From positions 3,261,954 to 3,325,953 of the forward strand of contig NC_085103.1 in NCBI RefSeq assembly GCF_963422355.1: a DNA stretch of 64,000 nucleotides. The letters are read 5' to 3'. This document shows positions 11,577 to 25,872 of the stretch, piece by piece. Origin of the DNA: Corticium candelabrum (lineage: Eukaryota > Porifera > Homoscleromorpha > Homosclerophorida > Plakinidae). The notes beneath the pieces are model-generated. The model was not told where the DNA came from. It did not search any database and was given only the letters and a program-made list of their open reading frames with translations. Both the position numbers and the translations under genes were made by a program. Within the stretch, counting starts at the first letter, position 1. Every line of letters begins with the position of its first letter.

Positions 11577-13249
11577 ATGGATCTCAAACGAATTCTGAAG
11601 CGCTTGAGATCGATACGAATCTTTTTCAGGAGCGGATTCAGGATTTTCGAATGGTGGGTTTCGTGACGTCACAAAGGTTACGAATCAGCCACGCCTCCAG
11701 ATATAAATTAGCTATTTAATCATCTATAGCATAGAACGGAAGGATGCGTTAATTAATAAACTTACAGTACCGGACAATTTGAATTGAATTTGCAAGCCTA
11801 CATGTCTTTCGCTAGACAGGCAAATGTTACCGCTCTTTCCTTTCTATCGAAAAAGCTTCTTTAGATCGACATCTATGGTTTCATGAAATTGTGATGTTGT
11901 GACCATCAAATATATTTTCATGAGATGGAGAATAGGTACTTTGAAACATTATCATTGCAAGAAAGTAACGAAGTGGTGGTGTTCGAGCTGAGCCAATAAG
12001 TCTCGATTTGATTTCAACTAGCCCTTTCAGCCTTCACGTCCCGGAAGATGTGGGGACGCGGAGCCGTATCCGCCACACCATTTTTCCTGGCTGCAAGCCT
12101 GAAAGGCCTCGATTTTACAGAAAGAAGCCTTCGCCACGATTTTTGAATGTCTTGGCAACTTGAAGTCTGAAAGGGTTAGCTTCTTTCAAGCGACGACTTT
12201 CTAGGGCAGCCAAACAAAGATGTCAACTGACGATGTAAAGCCGTTTAGTACGTTCTTCCATGTTCTCGCATTGTGTCCTATGTTCGCGTTTAGTAGGCTA
12301 CAAAAAGAGTAGAAGTACTGTACGACTCACTCGTACTGTCCGACTGCTGGTACGCGGTCGTCGCCGCGTGATGACGTCACTTAAAATTTTGGGGGTTCAC
12401 GCCCTCTGGATCCGCCAGTGCTTTTTCGTGGTGAGCAACAGTCCTAGCATGCACGCGAACACGCGCATCGCACCGCGGGACTGGATACAAACGCCATACT
12501 TCTACTGCTCTGAGTATCATCTCTTTGTACCATTCAGCTGTCTTGTTTGCTATTTTGCTATCAGACTGTATTCCGGACTTACCGGAAACGGACCCTAGTC
12601 ATTCAATTTACTTATTCCAGGTGTTTGCGGCTGTTGCGCAGGCGATACTCGGTGGAGAGTTGATGTGCATCATTTTGAACGGACGTTTTACTTCCATGTG
12701 TTGGTTCCACGCAGACATGGAGGCGTGTACGTTGTCCAGCAGAGCATCCACTCTGCTGTTGATTGTGTCCGGTTGTTTTCTACTACTGGATTTACTGGGT
12801 CTAGTAGATATTGTGGTGCGTGGATTTGTGGCGAAAGTTGCGCTGTTTGTTGATGGACTGCTGATTGGGAAGTTGGTGTTCATCTTTGTGGGGTCGTTCT
12901 CGTATACTCTCATGCAGTGGATTCGAACTGTGGTAGGCTGGCCGTACATCACACTGGACGATGACAACACATGTCTGTCATGAATTGGAGTGATTACAGT
13001 ATAGCTGTACATGTTCACTATTGTGCTATGATACTGTTGGTTATTTTCATCACGAACTTGTGTCTGTTGGTATGTATATAAACTTTGTACTATATCTATG
13101 CATGGCTGACACAGCATTCGATTGGGCTTCTTTATTTTTTTTAGACCTTGGAGTTCTTCACAATCAAGAAGGCTCTTGCTTGTCTTGAAATAGCAAATAA
13201 TGCAGGTTGGTTTGCTAGACAACTGGTGTTGCAAATAGTTGAATGTTGA
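11577..13249 (+). pseudogene. Small multi-pass membrane protein, copy T1 (disrupted)
   Basis: Three-exon model from comparison of four copies: exon 1 starts MDLKRILKRLR at 11577, exon 2 is 12621-13069, exon 3 is 13145-13249. Exon 2 encodes hydrophobic helices (TLLLIVSGCFLLLDLLG and GLLIGKLVFIFVGSF) and ends near a further helix (ILLVIFITNLCLLV in T3). Two breaks: a 794-base hAT MITE sits in the last codons of exon 1, and a one-base insertion near 12970 truncates exon 2 at 12983. I do not recognise the family. It belongs to the repeated unit behind the TNF gene. A long frame on the opposite strand is a shadow. Confidence 0.55.
11627..12420. mobile_element. hAT-type MITE in exon 1 of T1
   Basis: 794 bases with hAT-like ends (CAGGAGCGGATTCAGG and CTGGATCCGCCAGTG), flanked by CTTTTT on both sides (11621-11626, 12421-12426). 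The site is uninterrupted in T3, T4 and T5. No coding potential seen. Confidence 0.72.
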
Positions 13250-13328
13250 TAAAGAATTTGCGTACACTGATTGCATCAACATGCCTGAGAATTCATCACG
13301 TGACAGCCGACTTATTGTTCTCTTGCAA

Positions 13329-15293
13329 TAGACCTTTTCACAGGGCGTGGCACTAATGACGTCATCGCCTACCGCGCGCCGATTTGGTTCGCTTTTGATG
13401 CATTGGCGTTTGTTAACCGCGTGAGTCTAGAGCCAAAGCAACAATTTTTCTTTTCGAACTATAACCGGTGCGTATAGCGATGCATCGAATCAGGTGAAGC
13501 CTCATTACGACTCGGCTCTTGTGTGTTTTGCGTGTTTGGCAGTGATGAACAACCTCTTTCTGATCTCTTTCGTGACTCTACCGCGTCACTTTGAGTGATG
13601 ATTTAACATTGAGACTTGACAGACGTCAAATGCGGGTACAAACGTGCGCACGTAATCTATGATGCGTGTTCTGTGTGGTACGCACTTACCAAATGGTTTG
13701 GTTTGTACCTCCTGAATACTTCCTAGAAAGTGCGGCGTTTAGGGAATGAAAGGACCCTAGGTAGCAAGTAGATAAAGTTTTGTTAATTAATACAATTAAT
13801 TAATCTTGTAGTAACTATTAAAAATGGTGTACACAATAAAAATGAAATTGAACAGCAAGTTTCAGTGTATTCTGGAGCGTTACACACAAGAGTACAGAAT
13901 GATAACAAAAGCCAATATATATTGACCTTTACAAACTAAAATTAATATCAATGACACTGATTACTATTAATTTACCGTACAAAAAATTAAATCTATGGTA
14001 CAAGAGGTGGATGCAAATTTGTTAGATATGAACAAACAGTAAATGCCTTATACAAAAGATCTATGCTTGAACTAAGTGTTATTCATACCTTGCAAAATGC
14101 TATAGTTCGTTATGCGTCTAATCACCCCTCTATTTCAATTCCAAGAGAAGCCACTTGTCAGCATTTAGTGACTTGCTCCTCAGTAAACTGACCTCCTCCT
14201 TTTAGAAAAGGAGGTAGCAGAAGAGACGCCCAACGTTCATGAGAATGTCAGCAATAACAAACCCTTTGTTTGCCATGACTTGATCTCCAGGCACAAATTT
14301 ATTGAGAAAACCAGACTGCTTGGTAAGTCCCTGTTATGGCACCAGTAAATAGTCGTGACACAAACATAACATGGCCACATGGCGATATTGCAACTAATGC
14401 TTTCACAGTGTGGTGGTGTTTGTATCTGGAGAAGAAAGCTGATTGCAAAGCCCTATCTGAATGTTTGTAAATAGTTCTGTTGCATCAATGATGCAGGTCT
14501 TTTTTGGGGAAGTCTCTCTAAATGAATGTGGTAGACTTCGATGTAGAGTATCCCTTGGCAACCACCAGTCAACGTCATTCAAATGGCAATAAAGTTTATC
14601 CACGCGACAAAAATTTCCATGTAAAACTTCAAATATTTCTCCTTTGCAGATACATTGGTACATCCAGGAACACAGCAAATAACCATGATGGCACGGCAAC
14701 TACAAATTCCAAATGATATAATGTCCTCAGTTGTACGTGGCTAGCTGTCATATAAATAAACTAGTCACTCAGTGTTGCTGTAATATCAAGATGAAATATT
14801 AATCAAGCATTCTCTTCTTACCTCTCAGTACCACCAGACTTGTCTAAAGACTTCCTCTTTACGTCAATCATTCCCTAAACGCCGCACATTCTAGGAAGTA
14901 TTCAGGAGGTACACACCAAACCATTTGGTAAGTTCGTACCACACAGAACGCGCATCATAAATTACGTACGCACGCTTGTACAGTACCCGCATCTGACGTC
15001 TGTCAAGTCTCAATGTTAAATCATCACTCAAAATGACGCGGTAGAGTCACGAGAGAGATCAGAAAGAGGTTGTTCATCACTGCCAAACACGCAAAACACA
15101 CAAGAGCCGAGTCCTAATGAGGCCTCACCTGATTCGATGAATTGCTATACGCACCGGTTAAAGTTCGAAAAGAAAAATTGTTGTTTTGGCTCTAGACTCA
15201 CGCGGTTAACAAACGCCAATGCATCAAAAGCGAACCAAATCGGCGCGCGGTAGGTGATGACGTCGTTAGTGCCACGCCCTGTAAAAAGGTCTA
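13329..15293. mobile_element. DNA transposon with ~420-bp terminal inverted repeats
   Basis: The first about 420 bases (starting TAGACCTTTTCACAGGGCG) are repeated inverted at 14875-15293. The paralogous sites at about 43895 and 46560 lack it. The outermost bases read TA/GACC..GGTC/TA, so a 2-bp TA duplication is possible, but comparison with the empty sites is not decisive. Inside is a decayed DDE transposase on the minus strand. Possibly an IS5-like element of the DDE_Tnp_4 group. Confidence 0.75.
13960..14700 (-). pseudogene. DDE_Tnp_4-like transposase remnant
   Basis: On the minus strand, CIIDATELF (first catalytic Asp), then VAISPCGHVMFVS, SGFLNKFVPGDQVMANKGF, and LPPFLKGGGQFTEEQV appear in different frames. 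The arrangement matches transposases of the DDE_Tnp_4 family, where the second motif is normally GDxVMADRGF; here the Asp is Asn. Several frameshifts and stops. Cut-and-paste transposase, dead. Confidence 0.6.
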
Positions 15294-15357
15294 TTAACAT
15301 ATTCTCTTTGGATGCAGAGGCGTCGAAGAGGTGCACGCTCAATCAAGACATTGTAAC

Positions 15358-15531
<174 letters not shown>

Positions 15532-15540
15532 CCAACTATT

Positions 15541-16789
15541 AGACTAAATGTTTTAGACCTAGTTAATTAGTGCAAAAGTTCGACATTTTTGTACAGACTG
15601 AAGTGGTAATGGGATTAATATTGGAGGATTCTCATTTCCTTTGCTATATTTCTAACTGCGGTTTACTATTTATATAATGATATAAGCATGACAAATTGCC
15701 CGATTGCCATTTTTGTATAACACCTCATTAATTCATCGTAATTTGAAACCTATAGGTACAGTACGTATATATACCAGTACACACGGTAGTTGATCTTAAG
15801 TTTATACTATGGGAGTGTTAAAAACAGCCCCACCCACATTTCGTATTCATAGTGAGATGTATATACATGTATATATGGTGATGCTTACATCGGAAGGTTT
15901 CTGGCTATCCAATTTACAAGAGATTACAAACACCGCGTGTCGTCATCAGTTCCACCCAAGAGTCGTACCGTCATATAATGTGAGTTGAGGAGAGAGATGG
16001 CGTCAGCTAAAGAAGTTATGCATTTATACTAGTTACTCGTATTTGTGCATGCGTGAATTAAGTACGTACGAGAAGTTTTACTAGTTGAAGCGCTAACAGA
16101 CGTACAGTCTCAGAGTAGCTATTGCTGAGCAGACCAATCACGTGAACACAAAACAAGTGGTGTGCAGTCATCTATCGCAATTTGTCGGATATTCCATGCA
16201 CTTCTGGTGTCTTAAACAATTTTTAGATTTGATGTATACTGTATTAGAAGGAGTAGTGGTCTGTACTAGTAACTGTTCAGCGACCACGTTCACTTTTCGC
16301 CTCAAGGTGGACCGTCAGCAGTGAGAATTTCCTAAAATAATCAGCATCTACCCGGGCGCCTCCCGGCTGGGACTCTTCCAATCGACCATAACGTGCAGCC
16401 ATCCTCTTCCGCAATTGTAGTTGATCTATTGTCTACTCAACCAGAGTGAAAAAGAACAACCCACGCACTGATCACCCTATCATGATGTACCAGTGGCGTC
16501 GCTACACATCTGCCTGGAAAGGCCATGACCCAACAATATTAGTAGATGTGACATATAAAATTTAGACAATATAAAACGTCTCATATAAGTTGAAACCAAA
16601 GCAGCTTGCCTCTCCAAATTTGGAGGTCTAGCGACGCTCGTGTTCATTCTGTGCTAATTACTAATCATCTAAATTACAAGTCCACATACAGTATATACAT
16701 ACATACAGTATGAACAATCGTAAAGTTCATATCTAGTTGCTACGAATATAGAAAGACTGTAACGATAGGGTAGCAGCTAGGTCAAGTTA
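15541..16789. other. Intergenic DNA upstream of gene B (start of B/D duplicated block)
   Basis: No gene seen. From about 15660 on it matches 50360 onward, at an offset of about 34.7 kb. Confidence 0.5.
16492..16641. mobile_element. Small hAT-like MITE
   Basis: About 150 bases with inverted ends CAGTGGCGTCGCTAC and CTAGCGACGCTCGTG. Second copy at about 51191-51342 in the duplicated block. Confidence 0.5.
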
Positions 16790-17141
16790 CAGCTGTTTGG
16801 AAGAAACAAGTGACTGTAACTACACGGGAATGACCGAGATTAGATCGGAGACTCCAACAGCTTCGTCTCCCACGCCATAACCCTAACCGTACCACACACC
16901 TTCCAATTTCAAACATGCACTTTGAGATACCATATTTGGAGACATTTGCTAAACTAATGACGTATACAGATCTAAAAGAAATCAAGCGGGCGCGGCTATG
17001 TTCACCATATATGAACAAAATCAATAGCGTGACGTCAATCACAGTTACACATTTAGGAGGTCACCCGTCTTACAACCGTCAGTTGCCATTCAGTACCAGA
17101 TCAAGACAGACGATCACAGTACGACAGATTCGGAAAAAACC
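16790..17141 (+). promoter_or_regulatory. 5' flank / putative promoter of TNF gene copy B
   Basis: Conserved with 33890-34239 and 51480-51837. TGACGTCA at 17030-17037, 112 bases before the ATG. Confidence 0.5.
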
Positions 17142-20100
17142 ATGTTTAGAGTTGCAGCTTACGTGTCGATGATGATGGCCACCTGTTTGTTGCTCTCCAT
17201 TTCCTCGAGCACAGCCAACGTCGGTAGCACGGCATGCCCGCAACCTGAGAAAGGAGAAATGGTATAATCACTGCATCGTATTCTAAGATTTCATTAGTGC
17301 TATTGATTATATTCTAGGGTCCTCCCGGCCACTCTGGGAAACCTGGAGTGAGGGTAAGTGTGAGTATTATTGATAAGTAATGGACAGATCTGATGGCATG
17401 AATTTTAGTAATATATAATCTTTAGTAATGTTTTTGTAAAATATGTTCCTACCTTTGAGTGCAACACAGCACTCATTGGCAACTGTATACATGCACGTCG
17501 TGCGTCAAACAGAGTGTCTTGTTCGTGCAACAGAAAGGGAAGGAACCGGCGACGCGAGCCTAAATAGGTATGCACAAATTACAGTACAACTTGTCAGTTA
17601 GCTAGAGCGCGCTACATATTCCCGAAGTAGCTGCTCGATGTCATATGTTCGACATCTTCTACTTGATATGTATTTCTTCTCAAGTGATCTCGCACAGATC
17701 CACTTTCTGACTAAACTCATTAGGCCACGCTGCGCGTGATCTACTCCGCTCCCACACGTTTCTATCACGCTACACGCTTGCTATTCTGACACATCAGTTC
17801 TGAAGCAATGATAAATGACTCTTGCCACATTCTGTATCTTCAAGCAATTTGTTTACTGATAGTCATCTCTTTTTTAGAAGAAAACGCAATTAAGCGTTAT
17901 GGAATAAAAATAGAATAGAAGCTAGATCAGACACGCCTATATTTGCGGTAATATTTGTAAATACAAGTTACACGTAGAAAGGTTTGTTCAATACGATATT
18001 AGGCCGGGAAAACTTGATTCACAGTTTAACGTCCAGCATTTTACACGACGGCATGCGGGAGGGCGGTCATTATTCATTATTTATTCAATATTTTAATAAT
18101 AATATTAATTAAATGTTACAATACGAAGTGGCCAAATACACTGATAACATCAGCAGCTGTCACGTTCTTCTGGACTGACGACGAGGACGACTTGTCGCTG
18201 CCAACGAAGACAGACGTCAAAAAGGCCGCCGACAACTCGTCACACATCTTCACAATAGAGAAGCGCCCGGCCTGGACTGATGTCAGCAGATCTTCAAAGG
18301 TTTCCGAAGGAGACAGTGACAAAACAGTCCAGAGAACCAGGTATTTTTGGCAGTGCACACGTGCACGCTTACGAAGGAAGCCATATTGTCAAAAGTAACG
18401 TGCGCAACACGAGACAGGCACGTGCGAGGTGTCATGTGTCCTATATAATGAATAATGAAACTTATTTTGTTTTCCAGAATATGATTCGGGCATGGACGTT
18501 AAACTGTAAATCAAGTTTGCCCGGCCTTATTGTAACACGTGTCTAACAAGAAGCGGCAAGAATATAGCACAATGCTTCCCCTACGAGTTTGGCGGGTCGT
18601 GAGAGCCTCAGTTTGACTTTTGTGTTACCATATAAGTGAATTTGGGTGGGGCTAACTGAATGACTGGGGTAAGATCGCTATATATACGCCTGGTGTGTAG
18701 AGTCGAGTTAGTGTGATTTTGGAAGTTTTTGATGAGTAAACACGTAAGGTTTGTGAGTGTGTCATCGACCAAGATCGTCGTCCGAACGTCTGCCCACGTA
18801 GTGTGGCACGCATTCGCCTATCCTTGTGTAACCGTTACAATTATCATGCATTAATTAATAAATATAAAGGTTAAAATAGTTGTGTATTAACAGTGTACTA
18901 GAACATACGACTCCTTACTCAAATTGTAGATTCAATTACCAATGTTTATTAGAGCTAATTATTTTAAATTAAAAATTGTTAAAACTACACTTTAATTAAT
19001 TCCTAATATATGTTTTAATTTTGAAATTGTTCTAAATTATTTATAATTTTTATTGTTATAATTTAATTTATTTTTAATTTATCATATATGTAAATGCACA
19101 ATAACACTAACTCAAGCAATACTGAATAGTAGATAGAGTACTTGAACAAACTAACAAATTATACCTATTAACCAAATTAATTATATTGGTATAAAACTAT
19201 TATTAAAATGTTGCAACTTTCAGTAATAAAGAGTTCAGTTTTATCTGAGTTGTCAATGTAAATCAACATATTTATATATTTCGTCAAGGGTCACAACGGG
19301 ATGAAGGGCAGCCCAGGAATTGCAGGATCTAAGGGTACAAAGGTCTGTAAGTGATGCAGTACGTTTACACAACAATACGAAAGTTAAATCCATTTGTGTA
19401 TGTATAAAGGGAGACAACGGAGAAATCGGAAAATCAGGTCGTCAAGGCAAACAGGTACCAGTAATATAACCACTTATTCTCTCTCATTATTATCTTGTCC
19501 AATGATAAAATTGTCACCCAATGAAAACAACTAAATATTAATTAATGATGTTGTTACAGGGTCCAGCCGGTGTGATTGGTCCACCTGGTAAGCAGGGAGT
19601 GACTGGTTCACAAGGTCCACCTGGAAATACTGGAATTCAGGTTTACTGTTGTAAACATTACAATCGAGTATTGGTAAAAACAGTTTTATCATAGGGTCCA
19701 CAAGGTCCTCAAGGTTCACAAGGAGTAAAGGGTGAAAAAGGCATAAAAGTATAAATACATACAGCAGATATAGACATTATGTCAAACTCTTGTTGCATGC
19801 ATAGTCTAATTAATTAATTAACCTTAAAACAAATAAAGATTGCAAAAGTACATTTACATTAAATATTTATGGCTTTATTTATTACACTTATTTTCAGTTC
19901 TCAGGAGACATAGTAATTAATTGTTATTAATATGTTTTCTCTTCTTTCTCATAATGTTCTGTTTTCACTGTTGCTAGGGAGCAACTGGTGATACTGGAGC
20001 AAGAGGGTTGGAAGGAACAGACGGCACACCGGTATAGCAAGGCTGTATAACAAATTCATTATTTCCGTCTCTGTTAACAATAAGAACCAACAATATAACA

Positions 20101-21109
20101 ATCTAACAAAAAGGTTACAGTGTGACTGTTAATGTAACAGGGTCCTCCGGGTCATCCGGGCGTCCAAGGTCCTCCTGGACAAAGAGGTCACAAAGTAGGT
20201 AGTCATAACTATTATTACGACCGATAAGATAAAGACTTGTATTTTCTGATAGGGAGAACGAGGATTTTCTGGCTTTAAAGGAGAACAAGGACCTCAGGGT
20301 ATTGCCGGTCCAGAGGTAAATTTTAGTCTTAGTTAACTAATTTTACTAAATATAGTCATTCTAACTAAACGAGTCTGCAGATGACTGATGCTACTCTTCA
20401 ACGTTATTTTAAGCCCGTTGAAACTTTGCAAAATGAGGTATGTAAACACAAACTATAAAAACTCTGTAGTGCGCGTTGCGAATTGTTCTTATAGGTTGAA
20501 GACTTGAGAAACAAATTTGAAACAATCATGCGTTCGGTATATGAATGAAATGTTTTTGAAACAAATGAAGTAGTTAAATATTGTTTTAGTTTAATGCATG
20601 CTGTATTGAAGAAAAACCTGCTGCTCATCTCTACGGGAGTGGTAGAGCCAGTACTCTTTCAAGTGGTGAGTTTCAAATCGTGACGAGAGCACGTTATTCT
20701 ATGCAATGAGTTACAATAAATATGTTGTATGAATGCAGGTACTCGTGTTACCTACTGGTCAACTAGTAAATCATCTCCAGGTTTTCTTCGAGGAGGAACT
20801 GTCTACAAGAATGGATACATTACAGTTCCACGTGACGGATTGTATTATGTATATTCTCAATTTTGGTATGACCAACAGTCAAGCAGTCAAAATTACTGTT
20901 CATTTCACATCAAGTTGAACGACAGCAACAATATTGGCAGAGCTCATCACTACCGGAAAAACCCTATTAGTTACGACCAAAGTCAATACACAGGAGTAAC
21001 GGTTATGCTGACAGCTAACGACCGGCTCTCTGTGACAGTGGGACATACGTGCTACTATGAATTTTACTCGGATAGCAGGGCGTTTTTCGGAGCTTTCTAC
21101 ATTGGTTAA
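17142..21109 (+). CDS. Collagen-stalked TNF superfamily ligand, copy B (13 exons)
   Basis: Intact 13-exon gene, about 368 aa, with the architecture of copy A. Exons: 17142-17261, 17318-17353, 19289-19342, 19410-19454, 19560-19640, 19695-19748, 19978-20031, 20141-20194, 20253-20315, 20381-20437, 20495-20536, 20590-20665, 20739-21109. Collagen exons keep every glycine. The TNF domain reads KPAAHL, GLYYVYSQ, VTVMLTANDRLSV and FFGAFYIG. Its loop segment (SSSQNYCSF to SYDQSQ) differs strongly from the other copies while introns are nearly identical to those of D. Intron 2 holds a Harbinger-like MITE and a solo LTR. The product should form trimers through collagen, neck and TNF domain and bind a TNF receptor-like partner; the receptor is not in this window. 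Confidence 0.87.
18002..18536. mobile_element. PIF/Harbinger-like MITE in intron 2 of gene B
   Basis: 535 bases, inverted ends GGCCGGGAAAACTTGATT / AATCAAGTTTGCCCGGCC, flanked by TTA on both sides (17999-18001, 18537-18539). TTA/TWA 3-bp duplications are usual for PIF/Harbinger. Gene A has the empty site. The insertion lies in the ATTAT duplication of the adjacent LTR. The same insertion is at 52699-53225. It holds a minus-strand ORF at 18116-18358 (80 aa), whose counterpart in D is 107 codons. Confidence 0.78.
18541..18839 (+). repeat. Solo LTR of Gmr1-like element, gene B
   Basis: 299 bases matching the LTRs at 1040 and 7047, at the same intron position and followed by the same ATTAT. The internal part was lost, presumably by LTR-LTR recombination. 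Confidence 0.85.
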
Positions 21110-21769
21110 CTCCTAAAACATTCGGTGAAAGCAGTACAGTCGCTGTCTCTGTCTAAAACAATGGGCGAGCGTATAGATCTCTTTGAATTACTGATTGCAT
21201 TTACGTCCAATGTCTCTGTTTGCACATTTATGGTAGAATTAACTTCACACATATTAAAATTATTGCAGTACCGGCGGCAACATCTGTACGTTAGTCATTA
21301 TCCTACGGTATACTATAAACTGTAGAAAACTCGAAACGAATGCATCTAAACTAGATCGTATGGCACATGCACCAACTATATTGACTCAGAAATGTCTATG
21401 GACTAGTAGTAAGCAAATAAACCGAATCCTGCCATCTTGACTCCATTACCATAGATCTGGTACCGTTCACCAACTGACTTGTGTATTTATCCTACGTATT
21501 CATGCATACATATGACTATCTGCCTGCAACACAATCAGCTAGCACACAATATAATACTGCAACGCGTTGCTGTGTAAACACAGAAACACAGCTCAAGGAC
21601 GTACCGTCGTCTTTCAAACTGGGAGGAGACTTAAATTCTGCAGCAGAATGAAACGTATTGTTTGGATTGACCAGCGAATCCATGCAATTCATTAATAATT
21701 ATAAGCAAACACATATGCAAAAGTCATTTGCTTGTATACATTGCAAGAAATTATATTTAGATTGCTCGA

Positions 21770-22050
21770 AAACCATGCATCGTACTATTTCCACTTGTAA
21801 AGAACTCATCTAGGAGTTCATCACTTCTCTCTTCTAACTTTGGTCGGAATTGACTGGATCAACCTCTTGTTACACAGAGACGGCCATATTTTCAAAAACT
21901 GTCTGTCTATATCTATACTGTAAAAAAGAATTCTGTCACCACTGCGTGTGCGCACTTGTGTGCTGGTGTCGTATATACCAACATTCAATCTGGCATAGGT
22001 ACTAGCTAACGTGCATGTAGGTAAACGATTACTTGAACAAAACGCGAAAA
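21770..22050 (-). pseudogene. Broken copy of the minus-strand conserved ORF, unit B
   Basis: Matches the ORFs at 41749-42123 and 56443-56763, including GDRILFYSIDIDRQFLKIWP. A one-base insertion near 21840 shifts the frame and introduces stops. Function unknown. Confidence 0.45.
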
Positions 22051-22587
22051 AGGAAATAACATAGAATAAGCAGATAATTCGCGCAGAGGTAACAGAAAGA
22101 CCGTAGGTTGCAGTTGAATTAATTAATTAAACAACTGAACCTACTAATTTTACTATAAATTTTTGAATTTTCTTCATGTAGTACTTTATCGTCTTGCAGC
22201 TTACTGTACGAGTCCATTTTAGGCTATACATGCATGCACCGGCATGTACACAACCATACGTAACAGTGGGTCTATACGTGTACACTGTATACGCGGAGTA
22301 TAATAGCGCTCACATTCATCTAACAGTCGACAGCGCTCTAATTTACTGTAACCCGAGCCCATATATATTGTCCTCGAGTTCACAACGACGGCGATGATTT
22401 GCATGTGCGTCGTCGTATGCATTATCAATTCTGACGACCCACAGAGATCGACACCTACATAAAACCCTGTACCATTCAGGGCGGCGGAAGCTCTTGGATT
22501 AATGGGTGGACAATTTATTAAGCGTACTGCCGCCATTTTGGTTTTAACTAACGAAGTCCCTTTACATAGCGTCCAGTATTGGAGGGG

Positions 22588-22978
22588 CTGTGCATCTTTT
22601 ATTCTGGATCCTTCGTGCAAACGGGATCCGAACAGCGTGCTGATACCGACCGCTTCAATCTTTCCATCGATAACAATGCAACGTCTCTACGCTTACTCTA
22701 GCAGTTGTACGGCCGCGCTCTTTACGGCGACGCGGAGGTCGCCATTTGCATAATGCCTTTCACTGTGCCAAATGCAACGAAACATGTCACAGATCGCTTT
22801 GCAACTATTTTTTGCAGACTCTAAAAAATAATAGAAGACTAGAGAACAAGTTTGGAGTCGCTGCGTTGTTTCCTCGATTTACTACAAAAAGGATCCCGTT
22901 TGCACGAAACTTCGTGCAAATGGGATCCTACATGTTCTCCTCTGCAGATCGTTTTGCAACTATTTTTAACGTTTTAGC
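22588..22978 (+). repeat. Left arm of foldback-like inverted repeat
   Basis: Starts CTGTGCATCTTTTATTCTGG and is repeated inverted at 25381-29101 (interrupted there by a hAT element). It contains a GGATCC-ended 38-base near-palindrome at 22891-22928 and a shorter relative at 22606-22629. The outer left sequence is the normal flank of the TNF unit. Confidence 0.7.
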
Positions 22979-25380
<2,402 letters not shown>

Positions 25381-25845
25381 CAGCGACTCCAAACTTGTTC
25401 TGTCGCCTTCTCTTATTTTTTAGAGTCTGCGAAAAATAGTTGCAAAGCGATCTGCAGAGGAGAACATGTGGGATCTCATTTGCACGAAGTTTCGTGCAAA
25501 CGGGATCCTTTTTGTAGTAAATCGAGGAAACAACGCAGCGACTCCAAACTTGTTCTGTCGCCTTCTCTTATTTTTTAGAGTCTGCGAAAAATCGTTGCAA
25601 AGCGATCTGCAGTGGAGAACATGTGGAATCCCATTTGCACGAAGTTTCGTGCAAACGGGATCCTTTTTGTAGTAAATCGAGGAAACAACGCAGCGACTCC
25701 AAACTTGTTCTGTCGCCTTCTCTTATATTTTAGAGTCTGCGAAAAATAGTTGCAAAGCGATCTGTGACATGTTTCGTTGCATTTGGCACAGTGAAAGGCA
25801 TTATGCAAATGGCGACCTCCGCGTCGCGTAAAGAGCGCGGCCGTA
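25381..25845 (-). repeat. 155-bp tandem repeat with embedded palindrome
   Basis: Units start with CAGCGACTCCAAACTTG at 25381, 25536 and 25691 (exactly 155-base spacing; the third is partial). Each full unit carries the GGATCC-type near-palindrome (25471-25508, 25625-25663). Part of the inverted right arm. Confidence 0.9.
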
Positions 25846-25872
25846 CAACTGCTAGGGTAAGCGCAGAGACGT

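Larger units (their letters stand above)
15660..22587 (+). repeat. Segmental duplication, B copy
   Basis: Matches 50360-57260 nearly base for base at an offset of about 34,700, including introns, a small MITE, the Harbinger-like MITE, the solo LTR and the 3' flank. It ends where the foldback-like repeat begins. Confidence 0.8.

Noticed and set aside
12608..13282. 224-aa minus-strand frame
   Set aside because: Antisense of the T1 membrane-protein exon; the + strand has the hydrophobic pattern and splice sites kept in T3 and T4.
25381..25845. CRISPR-like array
   Set aside because: The 155-base units are contiguous tandem copies without spacers, in a eukaryotic repeat.
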